Assembly: GCA_010909165.1 (NCBI GenBank)
Contig: MU008160.1
Coordinates: 1,488,001-1,552,000 of the forward strand
Direction: 5' to 3'
Source of the DNA: Anthoceros angustus
Lineage: Eukaryota > Streptophyta > Anthocerotopsida > Anthocerotales > Anthocerotaceae
Length of the DNA: 64,000 nt
Shown: piece after piece, positions 9,360-19,835 of the stretch
Numbering within the stretch: position 1 is the stretch's first letter
How the letters are laid out: every line of letters starts with the position of its first letter
Notes under the pieces: generated by a model
What the model was told of the DNA's origin: nothing
Database searches by the model: none
Seen by the model: only the letters and a program-made list of their open reading frames with translations
Made by a program: the position numbers and the translations under genes

Positions 9360-10157
9360 AGTATGGATTCTTCACAACACACGGGACACCACCGTGGTAA
9401 GTGTGGATTCTTCACAACACACGGGACGTGGTGTCCGCACTGATGTCTGAAGTAGCATGGCCTTGCCCCTCCTCATCCACGGTATTCGGCCGGAGGAGTT
9501 TCTCCTGGTGGATGTAGGCCTCATACATGATAGTTCCCCAATCCGGCTTGGCTCCTCACGAAATCTTCCACAAGAATTGAAGGAAATTGGTGCTGAAATA
9601 GGAAGTGCGTTGGTAATTCACCAATCCCAAGACGATCTTGGCAAAGAGCCTCCACTTCAGCTCCTTGATGCTGTCCGTCTTCCTGCCGTTCTTGGCGTGG
9701 GCTTTCACTCCCCCATCCATCATGTCTAAGACCTCCTGTGGAATTTCCGAAATGGAAATCCTCTTCCCTCCGTTCGTCCTCTCGAGGAGAGCGATTCCTG
9801 AGCTCTCCTCCTCCGGTCTCCCATACACCTGGCGAATGCTTGAGGCCCAACAACAACGGCCGGGCCGAGCATTCCGAAGGCGGCAGGGCGCCTCGATTGA
9901 TGGAGGTTGATGTAACACTCCTCAATCAACTCCAAATTGGTGTAGGCCTATTGACGCCCATACACCCATCTCAATTGGATGTTCTCCTCTTACGCCCATT
10001 GCTGAAATCCACCAAGTCTCGGGATTGAGTTGCCACAAACATGTAAATTGGGGCATCTCGAAATCTCCTCGCTGCCTCCGGCTGCTGCCTTCTTGCCTTT
10101 TCCTCCTCCGAGTCGAGCCCTTGGCGCCGCCTTCCTTGCCCTTAGTTTCCGAGTCAT
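9360..10157 (-). pseudogene. Plant-transposon gag-like domain, copy A (minus strand)
   Basis: The minus strand reads a Lys/Ala-rich N-terminus from the ATG at 10157, then fragments with NLELIEECYINLHQS and VLGLVNYQR, broken by stops. The pattern fits the 'putative plant transposon protein' domain found at the start of plant retroelement polyproteins. A ~50 bp tandem duplication at 9360-9430 (ggattcttcacaacacacgg) lies in its 3' end. Confidence 0.5.
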
Positions 10158-13110
10158 GGCGCCTTCTCGCTCTCCAAGCGCTTCCAAGGAAACTGTCTGT
10201 TCAAAGGGTTTCTCCTGTCAAAGGGGTTTTGGAAAAATCCCAACCCTATTTTGCCGGAAGAAGTTGGTTTGGTTTTGTTGGTTTTGTAGGTGTTCATCCA
10301 TCGGTTTCGCATTCTGGCCCACCACTTCGTCGAGTCATTTACACGCCGGGCGCCTTTATACTCGTGTTCATGGCGATTTAGTCGGTGTGATGAAGGGCCA
10401 GTGACCTCATTGTTCCATAATTTCGCCATGTCCGTAGTTTCGTGATTTTGTGTGGTTTTGTATGTTTTTATATACCAGAGGGCCTAGGCGCATAAGTGCG
10501 CCTAAACAACATATGTGCAAACTTGTGCATGCACTGTGCAAAAAGAACGCGAAAAATGATCTTCTAATGGGGAAGCATGTCCTTTTGGCGGTCTGAGGAT
10601 GTGCCGGAACTCCCGACAAAATAACAAGTAGCAGACATCGGCGGAGGTTCACCTAGACCACTCTTATATACCTATCCTATGCCCTAATGCGACGAAGAAC
10701 ACCCTATCCCCTTTTTATTCTTTACGGTGTTTCCGTCTCTTTCGGCGGTGACCTAGTACCGGGTTATCATCAAACATGCTAGGGGCCCACTGGTGAACAA
10801 GTGCATGCACCGTGGCGGCGCACCACGGCAGGGGCCCGGATGTGCACACCAGGAGGAGGTGCGCGCACCCAGCGCGCACCAGGTGGCAGCGCGCGGCACC
10901 GTGGCAGTGCGCGCACTGTGGCAGGATGTGCCCAGTGACTTGTGCGCCGCACTGGGCAAGGAGGCGCAAGTGTGCACACAAGCACACGCACCCAAGGTCA
11001 AGAAGGGAGCATGAACCCAAATGGTTCATGCCTCCTAGTGCATTCCGCATTGGGTTCATCCAAAGAAAAAAGAGCAAAAGTCTTAAAACTTAAAACCCCT
11101 TAAAAATTACAAAAAGTCCAGTTTTTGAGGCAAGTGTGACTTGCTCTAAAATTTGACAAATTTTTGCATTTTTTGTATTTTTTGATATTTTGTTGTTTTA
11201 AAGGGTTCCTTTCGACGCTTTTCAACCTTTTTGTGCAGCACCCTAGTGTGGATATGTTCTTATCTTTACTTAACCCTCATCTTTTTCTAGTAGTTAAAAC
11301 TTTGAACTAGTAGTGAGAACCTTTTGCATCTTTTGAATCTTGAGGCGTTTGGCGTGGGCCCGACTCTAAGTCGGACCATGCCACTCTCATTCTCGCACTA
11401 GACGTGGATCAAGAGCATCGAGGCCAAAGAAGATATTATTGTCCCAATGTCTAAGGAACAAAGTCCTGAAAATTCTGGAGAGTATAGTCATAGGATTGAC
11501 TAGTATGAATGAAAGGTAGGTGCGAAACAAGTTTGATGGACTAGAATTAAAGCAAGCCCTAAAAACTCTAAATATTTAGTACGTCAACACCGCAATGATT
11601 GCCGATGTTGAGACTGCTTAGATGGGCGCGATAAGTTTGCGCAATTTTGTGTCTTTGAAAAAAGCCGAACGAGAATGGGACTTTAGGTTTTGCCACTTTG
11701 CAATCTACATCTCAAATAACGTGTATCAAAAAATTATTATTCAAAAGGTTGTAACATGTCTGCAGAGAAATATCAAAAAGCCCGATTATAATGCGGATTT
11801 TTCAAGTGCAAAAGGGGTCCGGTCAAGTCCGGTAGGCAAAAGGGTGTGGAGAAACCCCTTTCTAAACAGACAAGAGTAAATTACTTCCCAATTCCAGACA
11901 CTAGCAACCTCGGGCTTAGCCTCAAACGCCTCTCCTCACAAGAAACCCCAACCGAGACACAATTCCACGTTAGTCGGTTGGTGCTTCCGATTCTTAATTG
12001 CTCGCCACCTCCTTCCAGGCCAAGGCGCCGCCAGCTTGGGCTTGTGTCCTTCTCGCCCTCCCTCTGTGGCGGACACCCTCGATGTCTGCCTCACGGCGTC
12101 TTCCTCGATGCTTCCTAGCCACGCAAGGCCGTCTTCTCACGCTCCGAATTGGTCCGTCCTCTCCTCTACCTCCTTCTCCTTTTCTTCCTTCTCTTCTTGC
12201 CGCCTTGAGCTAGGGCTTCCTCCCAATCTTCAGCTCGCGCCACTGTTTCCTTCACGCTTTCCAGCGATGGCGACGATGACCTTCCTTCTCTTTTCCTCTT
12301 CCTCTACGCTCCATTGATCCTCACGAAGTGAAGATGTCTCGTCAAGAGAGAGAGTTGGTGCTGAGCGCACTTTGCCTCTTTGGATTGCACACCGGAAGCC
12401 TCTCAACCTAGATTTGATTAAGCTCCTAAAATACCTAGCCACTAAGTTGCCTATTTCCTGTCCTATTTTCAGCCCCTAATTGATTACCTTCTAATTAATC
12501 CTATTTATTCATTCCCTATTGGTAGGCATATATAGTGGATATACCCTTATCCTAAGTTCTCTTTTTAGTCGAGATGTTGTCGACCTACGCGGTGATGACC
12601 ATCATGTGAGTCCCCTCCCGACCTCTCCGTGGGGTGGCGACCTCACTAGTCTGACCCACCGCCCCTTCCACTTCTTACGCCTCACAAAAGTCATTTTGAC
12701 CCGCTTTTGTCCCTAAGCATCATCTTTACACGCCCATCGACACCTAACAACTCCAACTCTGGAGAATCGAAAAAATTTGCATGTCTCTTCCCACTCGTTT
12801 CTAGCCAAAAAATCGGTCCGTTCCACGGTAGCTCGTTTAGGCGGGTTGCCCAAACTTTTCCCACACACTTGTACACGCTGGGTTCCCGAGGAGGCTATCT
12901 TGGGCGAAGCCTTGTGCGAGGCGTGCCTCACCGGACATGTACTTGGGTGCTTACAGAGTGTGGGGGAGCAAGAGGTCGAATGAGGTGACATCATGGAGAT
13001 AAAAAAGGTATGTTTATTATCACCTTGTAGGGGACACAATATGATTGGTTTGTACCTATACTTGTTGTTTGTTGAGGAAGTGCTTATATAAATTCAAGCA
13101 CTTAAGTACA
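10158..13110. other. Non-coding repeat interval, copy A
   Basis: There is no supported gene. 10790-10995 is a GC-rich stretch rich in GTGCGCGCAC-type alternating bases that yields spurious long ORFs on both strands. 11080-11220 is AT-rich. 11990-12320 is CT-rich (pyrimidine-biased), like a UTR or leader. All of it recurs in B and C. Confidence 0.6.
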
Positions 13111-13618
13111 TGTCATGCGTGACACTAATCTTTGCACTTGGGTTTAGTGTTTGATTAGTATTAATTAACACTAATTACTTATCTTTAAGTAAATAAGTAG
13201 TGTTAATTAATCTAAATCACTTATGTTAATTAAGAGTGGATTCTTGTTAATTAAACATGGTTAGCAATACCTAAGTGGATAAGCTCAAGTAATATGCTTT
13301 AGCGTATTCATTGCATATTATAGTGTATTCTTAGGATGCAATAGCTATGGCTAAGTTCTAGTAATGTGCTTTAGCATATTCCTTGCATATTATCTTGTAT
13401 TCTTAGGATGTTTTCGCATATGCTAACGCAATAGGATATCTTAGAATATGCCGATGCCAAGGGCTAGTATATAGACCCTTTCATAGAGGACAAGCTCAAA
13501 TCATAGCTTGTCCTCTAGATATGCTAATGCAAGAGTGTTGTGAGGAGGCCAAAGCTATGACTCCGAGGCGATGTGTGAGGAATTTGGCGTTGTTCTTGTG
13601 GGGAGTGTGTTCGTACGG
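13111..13618. repeat. LTR-like direct repeat, right member, copy A
   Basis: It matches 6155-6590 from TGTCATGC..GTGACACTAAT through to gaggaatttggcgttgttc. It is preceded (13050-13105) and followed (13650-13730) by a second short direct repeat (gtttgttgaggaagtgctta), so this end may be a partial tandem LTR. Confidence 0.65.
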
Positions 13619-15929
13619 CGATGCGAGCTACCCTCCTATTGTCATTGGTTTGCACCTATACTGCATATTAGATTAGTTTTGCTAGGTTGTTTGTTGAGGA
13701 AGTGCTTATATGGATTCAAGTGCTTACTTGATGCACAATGGAAACACTCTTTCAATAGAAGGCGAAGGAAATGAAGAGATGATCCGCTTGCAACCTGATT
13801 TCTTGACCTTCTGTGGCCGGCTTCAAAGGCAACAGAAGGCGATACCTTGAGGTGGCTTCACGTGGTCTGACCACGCCCATCATCGAGACTTGGTCACGGA
13901 TGAGATGCAAGTCGGCCCGAGCGCGCAATGCACGAAAAGTGTACCGCTCTCTACAAGCCATGTAGTTGCTTTTGCTAACTATAGTGGACATGGCGTGCGA
14001 ATGGCATTGTGGGTGGCGATCGTTGACTCCATGGGGGCAGCAGGGATGAATCCTAGAGTCGTCGAGGGTAAAGCGCAATTGTAGGTAAGAAGGAAAAGCC
14101 ACAGTGCTGGACTAGGCAAAGACGGAATCATATCGTGCAGTGAAAGAGGTCGGTGCGATGTGAAAACGTCGTATGCATGGACGAGCCCGAAGCCAAGCAC
14201 TTGCACCTTTCCCGGAATAAGAAACAGGATAATATTTGAAGGGGCTTAATATACATGAAGGGCTTTTGGGCCTATTCTGAGATAAGGGGTTTCGATGGGG
14301 CCTTGGACATAGCATTTTGGGCACATCCAAAAAAATCTGAAAATTAGGGCGCAATTGATTAGAGTCGAGGTATTTGCCTGCGGAAACCCTTTTAAGGTTC
14401 TACAGTTGGACGCCCATCCTTGTTTATGCTGTTTTGATGCCCATGTTCGGTCACCAGTTCTGGAGGTATATAATTAGAAAAATATAAAAATATACAGCAC
14501 GAGTAATAGGTTTCAGTGCTCATACGGTTCAAAAGTCATAGGCACTTGCTGCCATGGGCATGATGCTCGTGTTAACGGAGAAGTGGACCTTAACGAAGTA
14601 GACCGTTTCAAGAGGCAATAGGGCAATTGGATGCGGGCATGCCGGCGCTAGTGGGTCCACAAGTAGGTATGTGCGATTCACTAGAAATGTCCGGTGCCTA
14701 AGTACACACATGTAAGGGCGTGGGCATGCCGGGGATAAAGCATTTATGATTTGAATACTGGATAAGGGCGCGAGCATGCCAGTGCCTTTGGAGGGACTTT
14801 GAGGGGATAAAGGGCATGAGGGAGCATAAGGGCACATGAGTGCTGGCATGCCGGCACCCTCATTTCAACATATACTTTATGCTTCTCTACTTGATACAAA
14901 GGAAGCTGATGAAGCGATGAGATATGAGGTCTATGGGTAGGAGGTCTTGGGTTCAAACCTTTAACAATATAGTATATGTTTTGAAGTTGATTAGCTGGCC
15001 ATTTTTTAAGGCCGATATACAAGCGCCCATTAAATGTATTTTTTTCTAGTATTTAGGAATAGGTAATATGGTTTAAAATCAGAGATAAAAATCCGAGGTT
15101 ACTAGTTTGAGTAGTCTAAGTTTTTAAGTTGATTAGCGCCATTTTTTAAGGCCGCCTTTTAAATGTAATTTTTCCGGTGTTTGGAATAGGTAATAGGGTT
15201 TGAAATGAAAGATAAAAATTTGAGGTTACTAGTTCGATAATGCTTCTTTTTTTGGCTAGCATCGGCATCTGCCGGTTGTCATGATTCAAACTCATGAAAG
15301 AAATGCATCTAGGGCATGAACCTTCTTCTATATCAAAATGGCAAAGGATTGATGGATGTGCAAAGCCGAGATGCCGGTGCTTGCAAGCAAGCATATGGTC
15401 TAATGTAGGTCACCATAATGTGCATTGGTGCACGATAAGTGGTTATAAGCCCTAGCGAGGATAAGTGGTTATAAGCCCTAGCGGTAATGTGGATGCACAC
15501 CGACGCTCACAAAAACCTAGCTAATGGAGGGAGCATAAGGGCATAGGGTGCTAGCATATTGGCGCATTTGTATATATTATTATGCATTATAAAGTTTTAT
15601 TATCTCTTAGAGTTGGTAAAGTGGTTATAAACTTGGCTAAGAGTCATAAGTCATGAGTTCGAGATCCAAATTGAGTTTTAAACTAGTTAAGTTGAGTTTC
15701 ATGTAGAGCACATGCCCATGCCCTTTCAAGTAAGTAAAAGCCGTGGTAGAGCCCGGCATGCAGCACCACACACCAGACTCAGCCTTCTACCGTAAAACAC
15801 ATAAAGATTCCAAATCTACTAGCTAGTGCTCACCGCCTTATATCAAAAATTGCCTAAAATCATGATTTAGTTCTGTACATGTGCGGTTTGTGGAAGCGGC
15901 TTTAATTACGGAAGAGGGTTTGTATGTGT
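13619..15929. other. Non-coding interval with dispersed GGCATGCC palindromes, copy A
   Basis: No gene is seen. GGCATGCCGGC-type motifs recur at about 14636, 14722, 14776 (variant) and 14844. Two related ~100 bp segments (14990-15110 and 15125-15240) repeat. A 25 bp tandem (ggataagtggttataagccc) lies at 15435-15485. Confidence 0.6.
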
Positions 15930-16960
15930 GTCAAAGATTATCATATGAGCCGAGCTCCTGTGGACACGAGGATGGAGGCATCCGAGAGGACCGACTAAAA
16001 GCTCGCCAAGTTGCTTGATCAACGATACCGCAACCCCTAAATCCATCGGAGAGGAAGGTGGTGGAAGGGGAAGTCCGCATATCCATTGATAACATGTCCC
16101 TGGCACGCCATAAGAACATGTCGTAAAGGATAAAGCGGATGCTAAAGGCGGATAGGGCCCAGGTAAATGTTGTCGGGAAGATATCTCCATCGGGAGCAAA
16201 CCAAGACCCATGCCAGAGGGACGCCTGGGTCGATCGCAAGACACTCAAAGCCCTCGCCTCGTTATGTCTCCCAAGGTGTCCATGATCTTCTGTCAAACCC
16301 CATGGCCGGGACGTGAGACGGAGGCCACGATAAAATAACAAGGCACCTCGCAAAGCAAGAGGAAAGCATACCACTTGAGCATCCTCCGACAAATATAGGT
16401 CTTTGATGTGGGAGAGGTGTTGCCCGAGCCTAGTTCAAGAAGCTCTCGAAAGTCGGGGAATTGAAGGGACCCCAAAGTCCGTAGAACCAAGGCCGAGGGA
16501 CCCCAAAGTCCAGAGACCCAAGGCGCAATCTCCCTTGAGAAACTACAAAGTAGGAAAGATCCCGATGGAGACCGGACACTTGGACAACTTGACCTTTAAG
16601 CCCACGCAGGAGAGCTCATAAGAGAAGAGCTCAAGGTCCCGCTTGACCTTGTCCCGGGCCCGAGGATGTGAGAGTCGCCCGTGAAGGGGAAGACACGTGC
16701 GTTGGGAGGTGGCCTTGGAGAACCTTGTATGAGCGATGACAAAGAGAGCACCACCCAAAGGGTCGCTTTGCTTGATACGTATGGCGATTCCAAAATGGAA
16801 TAGCAAAACCCGATAAAGCACCCCAAGACTCCACGGCGTCCGAGCTTGAAGATCACCCGGAATTGGTGTTGAAGGCATTTTCCACATCCACCTTCTTCAA
16901 GACCACTCACTCCGGATGAGTTTGGAGGCATACCTTTACTTCGAACACCACGAACTTGCA
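15930..16960 (-). pseudogene. Second reverse-transcriptase-like relic, copy A (minus strand)
   Basis: Minus-strand fragments read as a plant LINE-like RT: an SDPLGGALFVIAHTRF box (QGDPLGGxLF type), a helical segment ending YELSCVGLK, and a C-terminal part with LLPMEIS, FILYDMFLW and FLSDGFRG. Frames change several times, so it is dead. It directs transcription away from the CHAT 5' fragment. Confidence 0.65.
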
Positions 16961-17033
16961 ATACCCCGGTAGGAATGCCGAATTAAAGGGGATTGAAATG
17001 CTGCCGGAGAGGAATGGCAGTCCAATAACTTAT

Positions 17034-17111
17034 AAGGTGCAGGGCTCCACTTGCTACAAAATCAGGTGAGATAAGGTGCAGGGCTCCACTTGCTACAAAA
17101 TCAGGTGAGAT
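17034..17111. repeat. 39 bp tandem duplication upstream of the CHAT leader, copy A
   Basis: Two perfect units, beginning aaggtgcagggctccacttg, start at 17034 and 17073. The same doublet is kept in B (18742-18819) and C (43470-43547), so it predates the duplication. Confidence 0.95.
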
Positions 17112-17532
17112 CTTTCTGCCTGCGACTAAGATATTTATGCAGCTTCAGCTCCCCGTACTGCGCTGAGTGCGCTCACCCCATGGCTTCTCGATGCAACTGG
17201 CCAAGGTACGACCATGTCAGTGCAGTGCACTCCACATTATATGTACATTTCTTTCTTTTCTTTCTTCTTGCGGAATAAAATATTGGGGGTAGGTTGACCG
17301 CAATGCGCAGTGCTCCCTGACCTGACGTGGAGTTTGCTGCAACTTGACTTGACCCGTGCAACAACGCGGGACATGAAGGAAATAAGATACGAATGAGGAA
17401 AGCTTCATGCAAACAGACTCTGCGTGATGCGCACACATTCAACACCTGCTTCAGACAGATACGCATTTCCATTTCCACTTCCTTAGGGTTGGGACTTTAG
17501 CAATTGATGCTGATGATTGAAGTGTCTGCAGT
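17112..17532 (+). promoter_or_regulatory. CHAT promoter/leader, C-type, copy A
   Basis: Nearly identical to the promoter of the full CHAT gene (43548-43967). It contains TTGACC at 17294-17299, a TGACG motif, and overlapping TTGACT/TTGACC about 50 bases further on. It now fronts only a truncated CHAT fragment. Confidence 0.6.
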
Positions 17533-17879
17533 ATGACTGGAGCCATGGAGGGCCTCGAGCACGAGGTGCAGAATCTGCAGGTGGCAAGTGGCCATGGGTC
17601 GGGAAGACAGCATGATCATGAGCAACTCACGCAGTATTTTACCCACCAATTGAGAGCGGCTACTCTTCAGACACCGGGGTTGTTAGACGAGGTGCCTGTG
17701 GGCGACTGCTTGACTGTTGAAGACGTGATGAGCAAGGTGGAGGTACAGGCAGACTGAAAATGGTTTTGTAAAGGTTGCTGTACGATGGCGAGCTTGTATG
17801 AATCTTGCAGCGGCAGGTTGAAGGCCCTCGAGGGTTGTCACGAAATTGCTTTGGATGCTTGCACAGAAGTGGAGCTACA
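17533..17879 (+). pseudogene. Truncated CHAT gene 5' fragment, copy A
   Basis: It begins with the same ATG context and codons as the gene at 43968 (MTGAMEGLEHEVQNLQ). A 2-nt loss in gtggagg(ag)tac near 17743 shifts the frame to a stop after 74 codons, and a second 1-nt loss follows. The fragment ends at the palindrome centre after about 115 codons, far short of the CHAT domain. Copy B shares both losses. Confidence 0.9.
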
Positions 17880-17891
17880 CTTCTGTGCAAG
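17858..17891. repeat. Palindrome centre joining copies A and B
   Basis: Two perfect 14-base arms (cttgcacagaagtg and its reverse complement) flank the 6-base spacer gagcta. The inverted symmetry continues outward without a break to the ATGs at 17533 and 18216, then with divergence for about 13 kb on each side. This is a fold-back type junction. Confidence 0.95.
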
Positions 17892-18216
17892 CATCCAAAG
17901 CAATTTCGTGACAACCCTCGAGGGCCTTCAACCTGCCGCTGCAAGATTCATACAAGCTCGCCATCGTACAGCAACCTTTACAAAACCATTTTCAGTCTGC
18001 CTGTACCTCCACCTTGCTCATCACGTCTTCAACAGTCAAGCAGTCGCCCACAGGCACCTCGTCTAACAACCCCGGTGTCTGAAGAGTAGCCGCTCTCAAT
18101 TGGTGGGTAAAATACTGCGTGAGTTGCTCATGATCATGCTGTCTTCCCGACCCATGGCCACTTGCCACCTGCAGATTCTGCACCTCGTGCTCGAGGCCCT
18201 CCATGGCTCCAGTCAT
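17875..18216 (-). pseudogene. Truncated CHAT gene 5' fragment, copy B
   Basis: Mirror image of the fragment at 17533-17879, reading toward it from the ATG at 18216. It carries the same 2-nt and 1-nt losses. No CHAT domain remains. Confidence 0.9.
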
Positions 18217-18741
18217 ATTCGAGCTCCTTGTCCACACTTCACCTGCATCAATTGCTCAAGTCCCAACCAGTCTGCATATTCCAGCGCTTTGTCCACACTT
18301 CACCTGCATCGACTGCTTAAGTCCCAACCCCAGTCATATTCCAGCTCTTTGTCCACACTTCACCTGCATCAATTGCTCAAGTCCCAACTGTGAGGAATGG
18401 AGAATGCAGACCTATCTGAAGAGGATGTCGAATGTGTCCCGATCACGCAGAGTCTGTTTGCATGAAGCTTTCCTCATCAGTATTTTATTTCTGCCTGCAC
18501 CAGCGTTGTCTGCACAGCACAACTCCACGTCAGGTCAGGAGCACTGCGCATTGCGGTCAACCTACCCCAATATTTTATTCCGCAAGAAGAAAGAAAAGAA
18601 AGAAATGTACATATAATGTGGAGTGCACTGCACTGACATGGTCGTACCTTGGCCAGTTGCATCGAGAAGCCATGGGGTGAGCGCACTCAGCGCAGTACGG
18701 GGAGCTGAAGCTGCATAAATATCTTAGTCGCAGGCAGAAAG
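18217..18741 (-). promoter_or_regulatory. Mosaic CHAT leader/promoter, copy B
   Basis: 18217-18535 is mostly CHAT-A type, including the three ~60 bp repeats. From about 18535 outward it becomes the C type, with the W-box and the C-type TC-rich stretch. The switch falls in the shared string aactccacgtca. A short C-like patch (ctgtttgcatgaagc, ~18447) lies inside the A-type part. Confidence 0.8.
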
Positions 18742-18819
18742 ATCTCACCTGATTTTGTAGCAAGTGGAGCCCTGCACCTTATCTCACCTGATTTTGTAGC
18801 AAGTGGAGCCCTGCACCTT
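18742..18819. repeat. 39 bp tandem duplication, copy B
   Basis: Reverse complement of the doublet at 17034-17111; both units are perfect. Confidence 0.95.
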
Positions 18820-18889
18820 ATAAGTTATTGGACTGCCATTCCCTCTCCGGCAGCATTTCAATCCCCTTTAATTCGGCATTCCCACTCCG

Positions 18890-19835
18890 GGGTATTGCAA
18901 GTTCGTGGTGTTCGAAGTAAAGGTATGCCTCCAAACTCATCCGGAGTGAGTGGTCTTGAAGAAGGTGGAAAATGCCTTCAACACTTGGTGATCTTCAAGG
19001 TTTCAAGGTTGCTCTCCATTTTGGCCACCTCCCCAGTCTTTTGGTGTGTCAGCACCCTTGTTGTGAACGACTCTCACATCCTCGGGCACAGGGACAAGGT
19101 CAAGCGGGACCTTGAGCTCTTCTCTTATGAGCTCTCCTGCGTGGGCTTAAAAGGTCAAGTTGTCCAAGTGCTGTATCTGGTCTCCATCGGGGATCTTTCC
19201 TACTTTGTAGTTTCCTGAAGGGGAGATTGCTTCGGCCTTGGGTCTACAGACTTTGGGGGTCCCTCGGCCTTGGTTCTACGGACTTTGGGGGTCCCCTTCA
19301 ATTCCCCTGACTTTGTCGAGAGCTTCTTGAACTAGGCTCTGGGGCAACACCTCTCCCACATCAAAGACCTATATTTGTCGGAGGATGCTCAAGTGGTATG
19401 CTTTCCTCTTGCTTTGCGAGGTGCCTTGTTATTTTATCGTGGCCTCCGTCTCACGTCCCGGCCATGGGGTTTGACAGAAGATCATGGACACCTTGGGAGA
19501 CATAACGAGGCGAGGGCTTTGAGTGTCTTGCGATCGACCCAGGCGTCCCTCTGGCATGGGTCTTGGTTTGCTCCCGATGGAGATATCTTCCCGACAACAT
19601 TTACCTGGGCCCTATCCCGCCTTTAGCATCCGCTTTATCCTTTACGACATGTTCTTATGGCGTGCCAGGGACATGTTATCAATGGATATGCGGACTTCCC
19701 CTTCCACCACCTTCCTCTCCGATGGATTTAGGGGTTGCGGTATCGTTGATCAAGCAACTTGGCGAGCTTTTAGTCGGTCCTCTCGGATGCCTCCATCCTC
19801 GTGTCCACAGGGAGCTCGGCTCATATGATAATCTT
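18890..19835 (+). pseudogene. Second RT-like relic, copy B
   Basis: Mirror of 15930-16960. Frames here include 18895-19218 (DSHILG, ELSCVGLKGQ) and 19375-19626. It has internal deletions in its first third compared with C and is not functional. Confidence 0.65.

Larger units (their letters stand above)
4648..17879 (+). repeat. Copy A of the ~13 kb inverted-repeat unit
   Basis: It runs from the 3' region of the RPW8-like gene through retroelement debris to the first ~110 codons of a CHAT gene. It matches copy B in reverse complement (17875-30680) and copy C in direct orientation (30681-44316). Copy A is about 400 bases shorter than C over the same span, mainly through many scattered small deletions. 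A and B share many of these differences against C, so those two are the closer pair. Confidence 0.92.
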
